Origin: Erinaceus europaeus
Taxonomy: Eukaryota; Chordata; Mammalia; Eulipotyphla; Erinaceidae
Reading direction: 5' to 3'
Length of the DNA stretch: 64,000 nt
Assembly: GCF_950295315.1 (NCBI RefSeq)
Contig: NC_080177.1
Span: forward strand, 76,968,096 to 77,032,095
A program made the translations under genes and the position numbers. How positions within the stretch are numbered: the stretch's first letter is position 1; each line of letters opens with the position of its first letter. Positions 1-11,467 of the stretch are shown piece after piece. The notes under the pieces are model-generated. The model ran no database searches, had not been told where the DNA came from, and saw only the letters and a program-made list of their open reading frames with translations.

Positions 1-661
1 GGTAAGAATTAGAAGCTGCTGGCCAGGTGCTGGCTGAGCTCTGCAGACAGGCAGATCAGCAAAGCTTCCCAGCAGGTGCCCAGCAACACATCCCACACAG
101 CCAGGCCCTCCCCTCTCCCCTCTCCCCTCTCCCCTCTCCCCCTTCCCTCTCAGGGATTCCGTCTCAGCATCTGTGGCCTGTCTCCTCCCCAGTCTTTTGG
201 TTCTGGCCAACCTGCAATGTTCCTCCAATCTCTAGCTCACTGTCCTGACTGCCCACCTTCTAGAAGACACTGCTGCTCTCCCATGAGAGTCGGCTCCAGA
301 ACTCTGTCAAGACCCCCCAAAAGAAGCAAAGCTGTGCTTTACAGGGTTTGGAGTGCCTGAGGAGTGGCCCACAGGTGACACCAGGGTCAGCAGGCTTGGA
401 ATCCCAGGCAAGGCTGAGCTGGGAAGATCACCCAGCTTAGGAGGGAGCCTGGGCTTCCTGATGCACTTCCTGGCAGAGGTGGTTCCAGCAGTGCTCAGAA
501 AGCCCAGGTGCCGCCTCTAGCCTTCACAGCAGGTCTGCCAGGTACCCCCCCTTCCCAGCTGGCAGAGAGGATCCCAAGAACTTGTCCCTGGAAAGATAGG
601 CCAGACCCCTTCGCAGGGCTCTCTGCTGAATTGGTCTCCTCTGCTGAGTGCTTACAAGCTT
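1..661. other. VSX2 intron 3 (partial), mostly unique sequence
   Basis: This is the left edge of the window and lies inside VSX2 intron 3 on the minus strand; the intron runs from 6822 leftwards past position 1. It has ordinary mammalian intronic composition. I see no exon, RNA gene or clear mobile element apart from the CCCTCT run at 106-150. Confidence 0.6.
106..150. repeat. (CCCTCT)n simple repeat
   Basis: Short hexamer-like pyrimidine repeat, CCCCTCT/CCCTCT in about six units, inside VSX2 intron 3. Confidence 0.85.
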
Positions 662-791
662 TGTTTGTTTTTATGTTTTACTAGAGTACTGCTCAGCTCT
701 AGCTTATGGTGGTCCAGGGGATTGAACCTGGGACCTCAGAAGGGCAGGCATGAAACTCTCTTTGCATAACCATTATACTATCTCCCTCACC
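662..791 (-). mobile_element. SINE-C copy
   Basis: Reverse-strand SINE-C. The GAGTACTGCTCAGCTCTAGC motif (its 3' end), a GATTGAACCTGGGACCTC B-box region and TTTGCATAACCATTATACTA (its 5' head) appear in inverted order. Confidence 0.85.
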
Positions 792-1279
792 TTTCCGTCA
801 GCTTTCTGTCTCACTGTGTGGGGAGCCCACAGAGCAGTGGTGGCTGTCCCTGTGCCTGTCCTGTCATCACACAGACCCTGATCTGCAAGCTGCCATTTTT
901 CTACCCCACAGGGGTACAGCCAGAGGGTCCCTGTGCCCCCCAGCAATGCCCCTTAAAGGGCACATGGGTAGGCTAGGTGCTCTGTGCACAGGTCTGGGAT
1001 AAGTCTTGTCACACACCATCACGCCCATCTCTGGTGACTAGGGGGCTCTTTCCATCACAGTCACCAGCTTCTTTCCTCTCCACTGGCTGGATGTTGATTA
1101 GTTTGGGCTCACTGCTGGTGTGATTTAAGGACTTCACACTGCACACCCACTCAGCACTTCTGACACCATATTTCAGTGAGCACAACCTTTTTCAATCTTA
1201 CCCAAGACTGACCTTGCTGTGGTCTTTTCTGTCCACTAGGGGGCAGCCCCACCCATATTTCATGCACATATTTCATATA
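792..1279. other. Unique intronic sequence, no gene seen
   Basis: Part of VSX2 intron 3. No coding exon, RNA gene or recognisable young repeat is visible here. Confidence 0.5.
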
Positions 1280-1453
1280 CAAGAATTTCTTTTCTTCTTT
1301 ATTTCTTTTTCCTTCAAATTTAGTTATTGAGGAAAGAGGGAGGAGAGAGAGAAAGAAACAGAGCATCACGTTGACACAAATGATGCTGGGAATCAAACTC
1401 AGAACCTCATACTTGAGAGTCCAATACCTTATTCATTGCACCACTTCCCAAGA
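1280..1453 (-). mobile_element. SINE-B copy, diverged
   Basis: Reverse-strand SINE-B. It has a GAGAGAGAAAGAAACAGAGC body, an AATCAAACTCAGAACCTCAT B-box region and TTCATTGCACCACTTCCCAA at the head end. Confidence 0.75.
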
Positions 1454-1695
1454 CATACTTGATAGGTTTTCTTCGTCATCCCACCCTGTCATTGTAAACT
1501 CCACTTTCTTCCACTCATATTAGTGCATTTAAATGACAGACGAATCTTCAAACCTGAGTGTAGGACCCAGCATTTCCCCATTGGTTCCACAGACTCCCCT
1601 GGAGCGCTTTAAAGACAGACAAGGCAAGTCGCTGCACCAGTGCAACTAAACTGGAACTGCTGGACTTGGGGGCCTGCCAAGGGTACTTTAAAAAA

Positions 1696-1771
1696 CTGTC
1701 GAGAGTCAGGCACAGTGGGTTAAGCGCAAGTGGCACAAAGCACAAGGACCGGTGTAAGGTTCGAGCCCCCG
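1696..1771 (+). mobile_element. SINE-A head only (left arm of an inverted pair)
   Basis: Only the tRNA-like head of SINE-A is present (CACAGTGGGTTAAGCGCAAG through TTCGAGCCCCCGG). It stops abruptly and joins an oppositely oriented SINE-A at 1772, so the pair forms a fold-back structure. Confidence 0.85.
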
Positions 1772-1993
1772 GTTTATTGATGTCGTTGTTGTTGGATAGG
1801 ACAGAGAGAAATGGAGAGAGGAGGGGAAGACAGAGAGGGGGAGAGAAAGACAGACACCTGCAGACCTGCTTCACCGCCTGTGAAGCGACTCCCCTGAAGG
1901 TGGGGAGCCGGGGGCTCGAACCGGGATCCTTATGCCGATCCTTGAGCTTTGAGCCACGTGCGCCTAACCCGCTGCGCTTCCGCCCAGCTCCCC
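1772..1993 (-). mobile_element. SINE-A copy, 3'-truncated (right arm of an inverted pair)
   Basis: Reverse-strand SINE-A starting in the AAC-rich zone (TTGATGTCGTTGTTGTTGG) and ending with the inverted tRNA head near CCGCTGCGCTTCCGCCCAGC. The AATAAA tail is missing at the junction with the plus-strand head at 1771. Confidence 0.9.
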
Positions 1994-1996
1994 CAC

Positions 1997-2118
1997 CCTG
2001 TTTGTTTTTTTACCGGAGCCCTGATCAGCTCTGGTTTATGTTGGTGCTAGGGATTGAATCTGGGATCTTTCTTTGGTACCTCTTTCTGCATAACCACTAT
2101 GCTGCTTCTTCAGCCCTT
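1997..2118 (-). mobile_element. SINE-C copy
   Basis: Reverse-strand SINE-C: ACCGGAGCCCTGATCAGCTC, then a GATTGAATCTGGGATC B-box region and GCATAACCACTATGCTGC head. Confidence 0.85.
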
Positions 2119-2139
2119 CATCTCTCTGTTCTTCCTTTT

Positions 2140-2145
2140 CTTTTC

Positions 2146-2205
<60 letters not shown>

Positions 2206-2218
2206 TTTTTTTTTTTAC
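2140..2218. repeat. (TTTC)n microsatellite
   Basis: Nearly perfect TTTC tetranucleotide run of about 16 units followed by a T-run. It joins the tail of the minus-strand SINE-C at 2217 and may have grown from that tail. Confidence 0.95.
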
Positions 2219-2303
2219 CAGAGCACTACTCAGTTCTGGTGTATGGTGGTGTGGGGGATTGAACCTGGGACTTTGGAGCCTCAGGCATGAGAGTTGTCTC
2301 TCT
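2217..2303 (-). mobile_element. SINE-C copy, 5'-truncated
   Basis: Reverse-strand SINE-C 3' end (ACCAGAGCACTACTCAGTTC) through the GATTGAACCTGGGACTTTGG B-box region. The head beyond GCATGAGAGTTG is missing. Confidence 0.85.
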
Positions 2304-2372
2304 GCCTTTCTATCTGAAAAGCTGGCCTTGAGCAGTGAAGCCCCAGCCATGGCTGAAAAAAAATCATTTATT

Positions 2373-2552
2373 GGAGTTGGGTGGCGGCACACCTGGTTGA
2401 ATGCACACATTACAATGTGCAAGGATCCAAGTTCAAGCCCCAATCCCCAGCTGCGGGGGGAAAGGTCCACAAGTGGTGAAGCTGGGCTGTGGTTCTTTCT
2501 CTTTCCTTCATCTCAATTTCTGGATATCTCTATCCAATAAATAAAGATAACA
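2373..2552 (+). mobile_element. SINE-D copy
   Basis: Plus-strand SINE-D. It starts GGTGGCGGCACACCTGGTTG and ends in TCTATCCAATAAATAAAGAT. Confidence 0.9.
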
Positions 2553-2575
2553 AAAAATTATTTTCATGAAAAAAA

Positions 2576-2672
2576 AGGGTGTGGTAAATAGCATAATGGT
2601 AATGCCTGAGGCGCCAAAGTCCCAGGTTCAATCCCACACAGCACCATAAACCAGAGCTGAACAGTGCTCTGG
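2576..2672 (+). mobile_element. SINE-C copy
   Basis: Plus-strand SINE-C with AATAGCATAATGGTAATGCC head, CCCAGGTTCAATCCC B box and GAACAGTGCTCTGG end, running into a short (TA)n. Confidence 0.85.
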
Positions 2673-2682
2673 ATATATATAT

Positions 2683-2985
2683 ATGCCAGGCAATAGCACA
2701 GTGGGTTAAGCGCATGTGGCACAAAGCACAAGGACTGGCAGTGTAAGGATCCCGGTTTGAGCCCCCGGTTCCCCACCTGCAGGGGAGTCACTTTACAGGT
2801 GGTGAAGCAGGTCTGCAGGTGTCTATATTTCTCTTCCCCCTCCTCTCTCCATTTCTCTCTGTCCTATCCAACAACGACATCAATAACAACAACAAAAAAA
2901 ACCACAACAATAATGACTACAACAACAATAAAAAACAACAAGGGCAACAAAAGGGAAAATAAATAAATATAAATATACATATATA
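2683..2985 (+). mobile_element. SINE-A copy
   Basis: Full-length SINE-A: tRNA-like head (GTTAAGCGCATGTGGC), CT-rich body, AAC/AAT zone and AAATAAATAAATATAAATAT end. Confidence 0.92.
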
Positions 2986-3005
2986 TTTCATGAGAAAAAG
3001 AGATA

Positions 3006-3115
3006 TACCAGAGCACTTCTCAGATATGGCTTATGGTGGTGCTAGGAACAGAACATAGGACCTCTTGGGTCTTAATCATGAAAGTCTAGTTCACAACCAC
3101 TGCATTATCTCCTGC
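3006..3115 (-). mobile_element. SINE-C copy, diverged
   Basis: Reverse-strand SINE-C. ACCAGAGCACTTCTCAGATA and ACCACTGCATTATCTCC mark its two ends. Confidence 0.75.
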
Positions 3116-3141
3116 ATAAAACCATCTCATTATGATTGAGG

Positions 3142-3500
3142 GTTTTTTTTTTTTTTTGCCTCCAGGGTTATTGCTGGGGCTTGGTGCCTATACCAGGCAT
3201 CCACTGTTCTTGGAGGCCATTTTTTCCCATTTTTTTGCCCTTGTTGTTACTCTTGTTGTCATTATTATTGTTGTTATTGTTGTCATTGCTGCTGTTGTTG
3301 CTGGACAGGACAGAGAGAAATGGAGAGAGGAGGGGAGACAGAGATGGGGAGAGAAAGACAGACACCTGCAGACCTGCTTCACCACCAGTGAGGCGACCTC
3401 CCTGCAGGTGGGGAGCCAGGGGCTTGAACCAGGATCCTTATGCCCGGTCCTTGTGCCATGGTCCTTCATACCATGTGTGCTGCATTACCGCCCAGTCCCT
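3142..3500 (-). mobile_element. SINE-A long variant
   Basis: Reverse-strand long SINE-A. A T-run is followed by GCCTCCAGGGTTATTGCTGG (the long 3' extension), the body and the inverted tRNA head ending near ACCGCCCAGTCCC. Confidence 0.92.
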
Positions 3501-3501
3501 G

Positions 3502-3874
3502 TTTTTTTGTTTTTTTTTTTTATACCTTCAGGGTTATTGCTGGGGTTCGGTGCATGCACCACGAATCCACTGCTCCTGGAGGTTATTTTTCCCTTTTGTT
3601 GCCCTTGTTGTTGTTGTTGTTTTCCGTTGTTGTGGTTATTATTGTTGTTATTATTGATGTCATCATTGTTGGATAGGACAGAGAGAAATGGAGAGAGGAG
3701 GGGAAGACAGAGAGGGAGAGAGAAAGACAGACATCTGCAGACCTGCTTCATCACTTGTGAAGCGACTCCCCTCCCTGCAAGTGGGGATCCGGAGGCTCAA
3801 ACTGGGATCCTTGCGCTGGTCTTTGAGCTTTGTGCCACATACGCTTAACCCGCTGTGCTACCACCTGGCCCCCC
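3502..3874 (-). mobile_element. SINE-A long variant, tandem with its neighbour
   Basis: A second reverse-strand long SINE-A directly abuts the one at 3142-3500 in the same orientation. It again carries the CCTTCAGGGTTATTGCTGGG extension and a tRNA head ending TGCTACCACCTGGCCCC. Confidence 0.92.
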
Positions 3875-3936
3875 TGTTTTGTTTTGTTTTGTTTTAATAA
3901 TGCCTGGTGCTCTATAAATATTTTATATTATTATTA

Positions 3937-4062
3937 TTGTTTTTACCAGTGCACTGCTCAGCTCTGGCTTATGGTAGTATGGGGGCTTGAACATGGGACC
4001 TCTCAGAGCCTCATGCATGAGAGTCTATTTGCATAACCTTTATGCTATTTCCCCCACCCTAA
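3937..4062 (-). mobile_element. SINE-C copy
   Basis: Reverse-strand SINE-C from the T-rich tail through CACTGCTCAGCTCTGGC to CATAACCTTTATGCTATTTC. Confidence 0.88.
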
Positions 4063-4066
4063 ATAT

Positions 4067-4070
<4 letters not shown>

Positions 4071-4109
<39 letters not shown>
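4071..4109. repeat. (TA)n microsatellite
   Basis: Uninterrupted TA dinucleotide run of about 19 units in VSX2 intron 3. Confidence 0.95.
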
Positions 4110-4112
<3 letters not shown>

Positions 4113-5497
4113 GGTTCAGTTCAGAAGTTCCATCCCCATGTGATCTCAAGACACCTCTATCCCCCCCTCCTCCCCAGTCAAAGCAAAGGCTTCAAACACA
4201 AGAGACAGTGGGAACTCTGTGGCTTCAGATGGAGGCCTGGCTCACAGTCCCTGCCTACTAGCTCTATGTTCTTGGGTAGGTTTCTGGACCTCAATCTCCA
4301 TCACCATCAAAGGAAGCTACTAGTCTGTCCACACTGATAATTACCTGGATTTAATGAGGCCAGAGCTGAAGCCCAGTGAGCAGTGGGCTCGTGCGGGGAA
4401 GGGTTCAGAACACGGGCCATCGTTACATGTGGCTCAAGCCCATCTGACGTGCTACTCATCTGGAAACTGGCTCTGGGATCGGTGTGACTAGCCACTGTGA
4501 TTTCTGTCACAGGTTTCAAACATCCTGATACTGCTCTGTAAAGCAGAGATGTGGTTGTGGTGATCCATGCCAGGATGGCTCCCATTTGGCGACAAGGTTA
4601 TCTGACACCTCACACAGAGCATCTGGGAAAGGCTTCAGCCACAGAAGCATGTAAGGCTCTGATAGTTGGGGGGTCCTGGGGTTAGTTCTCCCATACCCAC
4701 AGATTCCATCACCAGTTCTCACAGCCCTGGGACAATGAACTGACTCCACACACTCTGTCATTGCAGCCTTTGGTGGCTTCAGACACCACCCCAGAGACAC
4801 CTGCCAGGTGACGTAAAGCAGGCTGGACTCCATCTGCAAGGGGCAATGCAGTTACAAACCCACCACCGATGTAGCCAGAATGTAGGGCAGCAGTTGAAGA
4901 GACCAGCTAACTGTCCCAGGTCCTAAGACAAAGGGACAAACACAGAGCCTCCCAAGAGCCTCCATGTCAGCCTCCAGGCCGACTCAGCTGTTTGCAGGCC
5001 AGTCGCGTGCCCATGTAACCCAGAGCATACTGGTTCCACAGATACATACGTGCGCAGACTTGCCCAGAGACATACACTGGTCCTGATACAGGACCAGTGC
5101 AGAGTCACCCCCCCAAGGGAAGCCAGGCCTCCAGGGATAATGCGGCAAACATAATCTGCTTAGGAATAACTGAGTTTATTGCAAGTCTCAGTGTCTAAAG
5201 CCACGAGTGAAATTCTAAATAGGTTTCCTGAAAAGAGGAGACTCTCTGGAAAAGCAGCTTAAGCCTTATTTTCCATTCTCTGCTTTTCCAGTGAGTGAGA
5301 GCACAGCAACCCACAGGCCTCACCTGGTTTCTTATGGAGCCCCCACCCTGAAACAGTTATCACACCCTTAGACACAAATGACAGGGCGGGGAGGAGACAC
5401 AGCAGCTGGGCAGGTCTTGCTGGAATGCAAGGAGCACCCCCATCCTAGTCAGTATCTGGTACAGCCACAAGACTTTCCAAGGAAGGAGAAACTTTTT
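4110..5497. other. Unique intron 3 sequence
   Basis: About 1.4 kb of VSX2 intron 3 without recognisable young repeats. No splice-bounded exon matching VSX2 exon 4 is present. I see no other gene. Confidence 0.5.
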
Positions 5498-5512
5498 AAA
5501 AATTTCATTTGA

Positions 5513-5772
5513 GGGAGTTGGGCTGTAGCGCAGTGGGTTAAGCGCAGGTGGCGCAAAGCACAAGGACCGGCATAAGGATCCCCGTTCGAGCCCCGGCTCC
5601 CCACCTGCAGGGGAGTCGCTTCCCAGGCGGTGAAGCAGGTCTGCAGGTGTCTGTCTTTCTCTCCTCCTCTCTGTCTTCCCCTCCTCTCTCCATGACGACA
5701 TCAATAACAACCACAATAATAACTACAACAGTAAAACAACAAGGGCAACAAAGGGAATAAATAAATATTTTT
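5513..5772 (+). mobile_element. SINE-A copy with 15-bp TSD
   Basis: Plus-strand SINE-A flanked by perfect direct repeats AAAAATTTCATTTGA at 5498-5512 and 5773-5787. This is direct evidence of LINE-type target-primed insertion and fixes both borders of the element. Confidence 0.96.
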
Positions 5773-5794
5773 AAAAATTTCATTTGATTTAACT

Positions 5795-6033
5795 TTTTTT
5801 TTTCTCCAACTGGGGTTCTTGCCAGGGCTCTGTGGCTGCACAATTCCTCCCCTCACAAAGCTTTATTTTTCTGTTTTTCTTTAGATAGAGGGAGAAGGAG
5901 AAGGGAGGGGGGAACACAGCCCCACTACTCCATTTGTGAAACTTCCTCTATGCAGGTGCTCCCATGTGGTGGGCTGGGTTCGAACCCAAGTCCTAGTGCA
6001 TAGCTCAGTGTGTGCTCTGCTGGGTCCTGGCTG
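5795..6033 (-). mobile_element. Older, diverged tRNA-type SINE
   Basis: Reverse-strand SINE-like unit: T-rich start, purine-rich body (GATAGAGGGAGAAGGAGAAG) and an inverted B-box region GGGTTCGAACCCAAGTCC. It resembles SINE-A/D but is too diverged to place. Confidence 0.6.
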
Positions 6034-6102
6034 CATTGAGGAGGTGGTGCTGGGGGCCAAAGAACCTGAGCTCTAGGCAGAGTCAGTTAAGAGGAGGACG
6101 GA

Positions 6103-7213
<1,111 letters not shown>

Positions 7214-7216
7214 TTT

Positions 7217-7487
7217 TTAAAAATATTTATTTACTTATTCCATTTTTGTTGCCCTTGTTGTTTTATTATTGTAGCTATTATTATTGTTGTTATTGATGTC
7301 ATTGTTGTTGGATAGGACAGAGAGATATGGAGAGAGGAGGGGAAGACAGAGAGGGGGAGAGAAAGATCCGCTTGTGAAGCGACTTCCCTGTAGGTGGGGA
7401 GCCGGGAGCTTGAACCGGAATCCTTACACCACCTTGTACTTTGCGCCACCTTTGCTTAACACGCTGCGCTACCGCCCGACTCCCTTG
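7217..7487 (-). mobile_element. SINE-A copy
   Basis: Reverse-strand SINE-A from the inverted AATAAATA-type tail (TATTTATTTACTTATTCC) to the inverted head GCTACCGCCCGACTCCC. It has a short deletion before CGCTTGTGAAGCGAC. Confidence 0.93.
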
Positions 7488-7532
7488 TTTTGTTTTTTTA
7501 AACAGGATGCTCCGTATCAAAAACGCCCTTCT

Positions 7533-7616
7533 GTTAGTAAGATGGTTAGTAAGGTAGTTAGTAAGGTTAGTAAGATGGTTAGTAAGATGGTTCTGTTAGT
7601 AAGATGGTTAGTAAGG
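7533..7616. repeat. GTTAGTAAG-type short tandem repeat
   Basis: Seven to eight degenerate units of GTTAGTAAGATG/GTTAGTAAGG. They sit exactly where the 3' half of the SINE-A at 7618-7788 would be expected. Confidence 0.85.
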
Positions 7617-7617
7617 A

Positions 7618-7788
7618 GGGGAAGGCAGAGAGAGGGAGAGAAAGACAGACACCTGCAGACCTGCTGCACCGCCTGTGAAGCAACTTTCCTGCAGGTGGGG
7701 AGCCGGGGGCTCGAACCGGGACCCTTATATCGGTCCTTGTGCTTTGTGCCACATGAACTTAAGCCGCTGTGCTACAGCCCAACTCCCA
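7618..7788 (-). mobile_element. SINE-A copy, 3' half replaced by short repeats
   Basis: Reverse-strand SINE-A that begins mid-body (GGGGAAGGCAGAGAGAGGGA) directly after the GTTAGTAAG array and ends with the inverted head GCTACAGCCCAACTCCC. Confidence 0.9.
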
Positions 7789-7810
7789 GCCACTGTACAC
7801 TTTTAAAAAG

Positions 7811-7960
7811 AGGTTGACTCATTTATATTTATGCGACAGAATAAGAATGAGCAGAGCATCTTTCAGCACTGGCATGGGAGGGGGAAGTGGGGGGATTGAA
7901 CCTGCAGCTTCTGGGGCCTCAGGCATGTGAGTGCTGAGTAGGACTGATGAGCTGCCTGCC
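7811..7960 (-). mobile_element. Older tRNA-type SINE remnant
   Basis: Reverse-strand remnant with a GATTGAACCTGCAGCTTC B-box region and GCCTCAGGCATGTGAGTGCT. It is related to SINE-B/C but diverged. Confidence 0.55.
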
Positions 7961-8166
7961 CAGCCAGGTGTGCACCCTTCTGCACTCTTCATTCAAGGCT
8001 GGGGTGGCCCACGCTGCCTCTCTGGTTGCCAGGGACATTATGTCAGCCCTCAGTGGCCATGAAGATCTTTTGAAGGTGCCTTGGGGGAAGGGGTGTTTAG
8101 ACCGAAATTTTAGAAAACACTTCGCCCTCCTCCTAAGCACAGAAAGAGGTGCTCCCCAGATATAGA

Positions 8167-8227
8167 AATGCCTGGGGCATAGCATAATGGTCATGCAAAA
8201 AGATCCTCATGCTTGAGGCTCCAAGCA
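8167..8227 (+). mobile_element. SINE-C head fragment
   Basis: Plus-strand 5' part of SINE-C (GGCATAGCATAATGGTCATGC) that ends where a SINE-B begins. Confidence 0.75.
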
Positions 8228-8382
8228 GCCTGGGAGACATAGTGGTTGAAGTGCCGGACTCTCAAGCATGGAGGTCCCAAGTTCAATTCCTGGCATCACA
8301 TGCACCAGAATGATGCTCTAATTCTCTCTCTTTTTTTATCTTCTTCCTTCCTCTTCCTTTCTCTCATAAATAAATCTTTTCG
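8228..8382 (+). mobile_element. SINE-B copy
   Basis: Plus-strand SINE-B: GCCTGGGAGACATAGTGG head, CCAAGTTCAATTCCTGGC B box, and an AATAAATCTTTT end that carries both AATAAA and the TCTTT terminator. Confidence 0.88.
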
Positions 8383-8660
8383 GAGGTCAGGTGGCAGCAC
8401 AGTGGGTTAAGTGCAGGTGGTACAAAGTGCAAGGACCCATAAGGATCCCAGTTCAAGCCCCCGGCTCCCCACCTGCAGGGGAGTCGCTTCACAGACGGTG
8501 AAGCAGGTCTGCAGGTGTCTTTCTTTCTCTCCCCCCTCTGTCTTCCCCTCCTCTCTCCATTTCTCTCTGTTCTATCCAATAACGATGACATCAATAACAA
8601 CGACAAGAAAACAACAAGGGCAACAAAAGGGAAAATAAATAAATATTTAAAAATAAATAT
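8383..8660 (+). mobile_element. SINE-A copy
   Basis: Plus-strand SINE-A, GGTGGCAGCACAGTGGGTTA head to AAATAAATAAATATTT tail, abutting the SINE-B upstream of it. Confidence 0.92.
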
Positions 8661-8678
8661 TTTCAAAAAATTATTTTA

Positions 8679-8829
8679 GGGGTGCTGAGGGAAATAGCAC
8701 AATGGTTCTGCAAAAAGACTTAAATGCCTAAGGCCCCAGGTTCAATTTCCAGTACCACCGTAAGCCAGAGCTGAGCAGTGCTCTGGTAAAAATAAAATAT
8801 AATAAAATAAATGAATAAATAAATAAATA
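8679..8829 (+). mobile_element. SINE-C copy
   Basis: Plus-strand SINE-C with GAAATAGCACAATGGTTCTG head, GAGCAGTGCTCTGGTAAAAA end and an AATAAA-rich tail. Confidence 0.88.
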
Positions 8830-8887
8830 CACTCAGAGTTGGAAACCACATTATCAGGTCAAGCTCTACAATTGAGAATTGAATTTC

Positions 8888-9025
8888 ATGGTCTGGGAGG
8901 TGGAGCAGTGGATAAAGCACTGGACTCTCAAGCATGAGGTCCACAGTTCAATTTCCAGTTCAATGTACCAGATGTGATGTCTGGTTCTTTCTCTCTCTCC
9001 TCCTATCTTTCTCATTAATAAAAGA
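8888..9025 (+). mobile_element. SINE-B copy
   Basis: Plus-strand SINE-B (CATGGTCTGGGAGGTGGAGC to CTCATTAATAAAAGAGAGAG). Confidence 0.88.
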
Positions 9026-11055
9026 GAGAGAGAGAGAATTGAATCTCCCACTCTCTCAACTACTCCAATACACACTCCTCCCCCAGAGCTGCCCTTAGAA
9101 TCCCTGCCTGTGCTCAGAATGCAAGGGCCGCCCTCCCACCACCCCACTCAGGCTTAATCACTCACACAGTTGGGGTCCCGAGTAGGGGGTTTCCATCTAG
9201 GTTACCCCAAGACTTACATAATCCCCAACTCTCCACAGTGACCTAATGGGATCATAAACTGCTTTAAGAATCTGGCAAAGGCTATATACATTTATCTCAG
9301 GAAAATGTGCAAATGAAATTGCCCAAAATATAAAATTAGGTTTGATGGGTATACCCCTGTCTTATATAAACCATTATACACTCACTAATACATACAGATT
9401 CACTTTTGGTATTTCACCAAGTTTGGGGTGAGGAGGCCACCCTCATCAAGCCAGATTCCACAAGCCAAGCTGGTGAAAATGGTGCATTCTTTGCCTGTCG
9501 GTCTCTGGGGTCTGTCCTCTGGGACAGCACAGGGGTTTAATCCTGCCTCTGTCTTCCAACCTCAGTGGACACAAGAGAGTAGTATAAACATAAGCTCCAT
9601 GCCTTCCCGGGCTGATGCCAGCTCTAATATCTTGAGGGATGATGCAGCAGCTGTGTGAGGAAGAGAGATTCTGCTCTTTATAGAAAATGACCGCAGTGAT
9701 TCTAAATCGTTTCACCTATTCTCTTGGGTGAGGGGGAGGGGCTAGAATGCTTATGTATACAGAAAGGTAATTCTACAGAACTGTGAGACTCTGCAGGATT
9801 CTATTTCTCCACAGAATGGCCACTGAAAAGACCATCAAAATAAACAACCCAAATGCACAAAGTCCCTTTCAAAGCCAGGGAAAGGGGGGAGCAGCAGGAG
9901 TGTCGCCGCTTCATGGAAGAAATGATGGGTCACATGCGACCATTCAAGGGCCAGTCTCTGCCCCGAGAGCTGTCATTTCCAGCTCAACAAAAACCTCAGC
10001 CCAACGATGCTCTGGTCTCCCTACCTCACCCCTTAAGTAAATGAATGTACACGCCTTCAAAAAGTCAAGTCAAGTCCCCCTCCCCCCACTCCTGGATCAT
10101 TACCCATCCCAGTGGTGATGCTTGGATGTTGACAGGATTTCTCGGAGTGTCCCTATACCCCTACCATGTCCCAAACCCAGCTCCTGGCTTTATGCAGAGC
10201 CCAGACCCTTTGGGTTCTTACTGTATCCAACCCACAGAGGAGCCGAGCATTTCTGGCAAAGAGGAGAGGAGAGACAAAGATTCACACAGGAGGTGGGGGC
10301 TGGGGGGTGGGGCACGGGGAGAGACTCCCAAGCCTACTACCCCATCCCCACTCCTCTTTCGGACCTCAGCTAAACCCAGTATGTTTCCAGGAAATAAAGC
10401 AGTGACCCTCCTCCCCCAATCACTTCGACCCGAAGCCCCCAGAAAGCAGCTTTATTTTATTTTACTAAATAAAAGCTGCAACGAGTAGTCCCTCATTTGT
10501 CTTCTATAATCCGTTCCCTTCACACACTGGAAAATACCCAGGAACCTCAGGCAGGTAGGTCTCCCTGGGGGTGCTCTGGAAGGGTCCCTGCTATGGCTGG
10601 TGAAGGTGTGGGTCAGGGTCAGGGGCCCCAGGCGTGGCCTCTGGGCGATGGTGCAGCCACATGCAGAGATGGCCTGGTGCTGAGACACTGTCCCCACGCC
10701 CCAGGGCATCCTCAGGGAGCCCTTCACTCCAGCACCAGCCGCCCTCGCTCCCTGGCAGGGTGCCTACCCCACCCCCAGGACCAGCACAAGATCAGGTGGG
10801 CTAAGAGGTGTTTTGATGAATATTGGTTGGATGCATGAATGTAAAAAAAAAACAAAAAAACAAGATCCAGAATATGACTGAAGTCAAGGTTTCTGTTTAA
10901 AGTTAAATGAATGAACGAATGAATAAAACAAAAATGAAAACAAACAGCCCCCAGAAGGGAACTGAGATCTCAAAAACATTTCTTCCCCACATCCAAACCT
11001 AACTAACCCACAGGGGCCTCAGAAGTCAGGGAGAACATCTTAAAGACTTGGGAAT
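9026..11055. other. Unique VSX2 intron 2 sequence
   Basis: About 2 kb of intron 2 with no young SINE. I see no exon here. The stretches around 9225-9420 and 9660-9800 are AT-rich and could hold an old repeat or conserved element, but nothing specific can be assigned. Confidence 0.5.
10448..10482. other. AT-rich inverted repeat (hairpin-forming)
   Basis: GCAGCTTTATTT and AAATAAAAGCTGC form near-perfect arms around a short loop, with one unpaired base. The function is unknown; it lies inside intron 2. Confidence 0.6.
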
Positions 11056-11185
11056 TGGGGTGGAGGTATAGCATAATGGTTGTGCAAAGAGACATTCAAG
11101 CCTGAGGTTCTCAAGTCCCAGGTTCAATCCCCCACACCACCATAAGCCAGAGCTGACCAGTGCTCTGGTTGAAAAGAAAAGAAAA
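11056..11185 (+). mobile_element. SINE-C copy
   Basis: Plus-strand SINE-C: GGTATAGCATAATGGTTGTG head, CCCAGGTTCAATCCCCCACA B box, GACCAGTGCTCTGG end. Confidence 0.9.
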
Positions 11186-11467
11186 AAGACATTAACTATC
11201 TGAGAGTTTAAAAAAAAAAAAAAGGATTTGGGAATCAAGTGTGGACTTTGCAAAGGCCGAGGAAAAGGGTGGTGCAGAGATGCTAAGGACAAACTGGCAA
11301 ACAATGGTGGGGGGCGTGGGGGGGCGAGAGCTCGCAGGTGGGAAATGTCCCGAGGCAGAGCGCACTCCTGCAGCCCAGCGAGCCTGGCGCGGACCGCAGC
11401 CTCAGGCGAAGCGCAGAGAAGCCTGCAGAGTGCAGGCAAGATGATTTCACTCCCTTAGAAACCTCAC

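Noticed and set aside
5513..5600. tRNA genes (many A-box/B-box sequences across the window)
   Set aside because: All examples I checked are heads of SINEs followed by CT-rich bodies and A-rich tails. They lack intact tRNA acceptor and anticodon stems.
10448..10482. AT-rich hairpin as a microRNA precursor or terminator
   Set aside because: The arms are only about 12 bp and low in complexity, too short for a pre-miRNA; intronic pol II transcription needs no such terminator.
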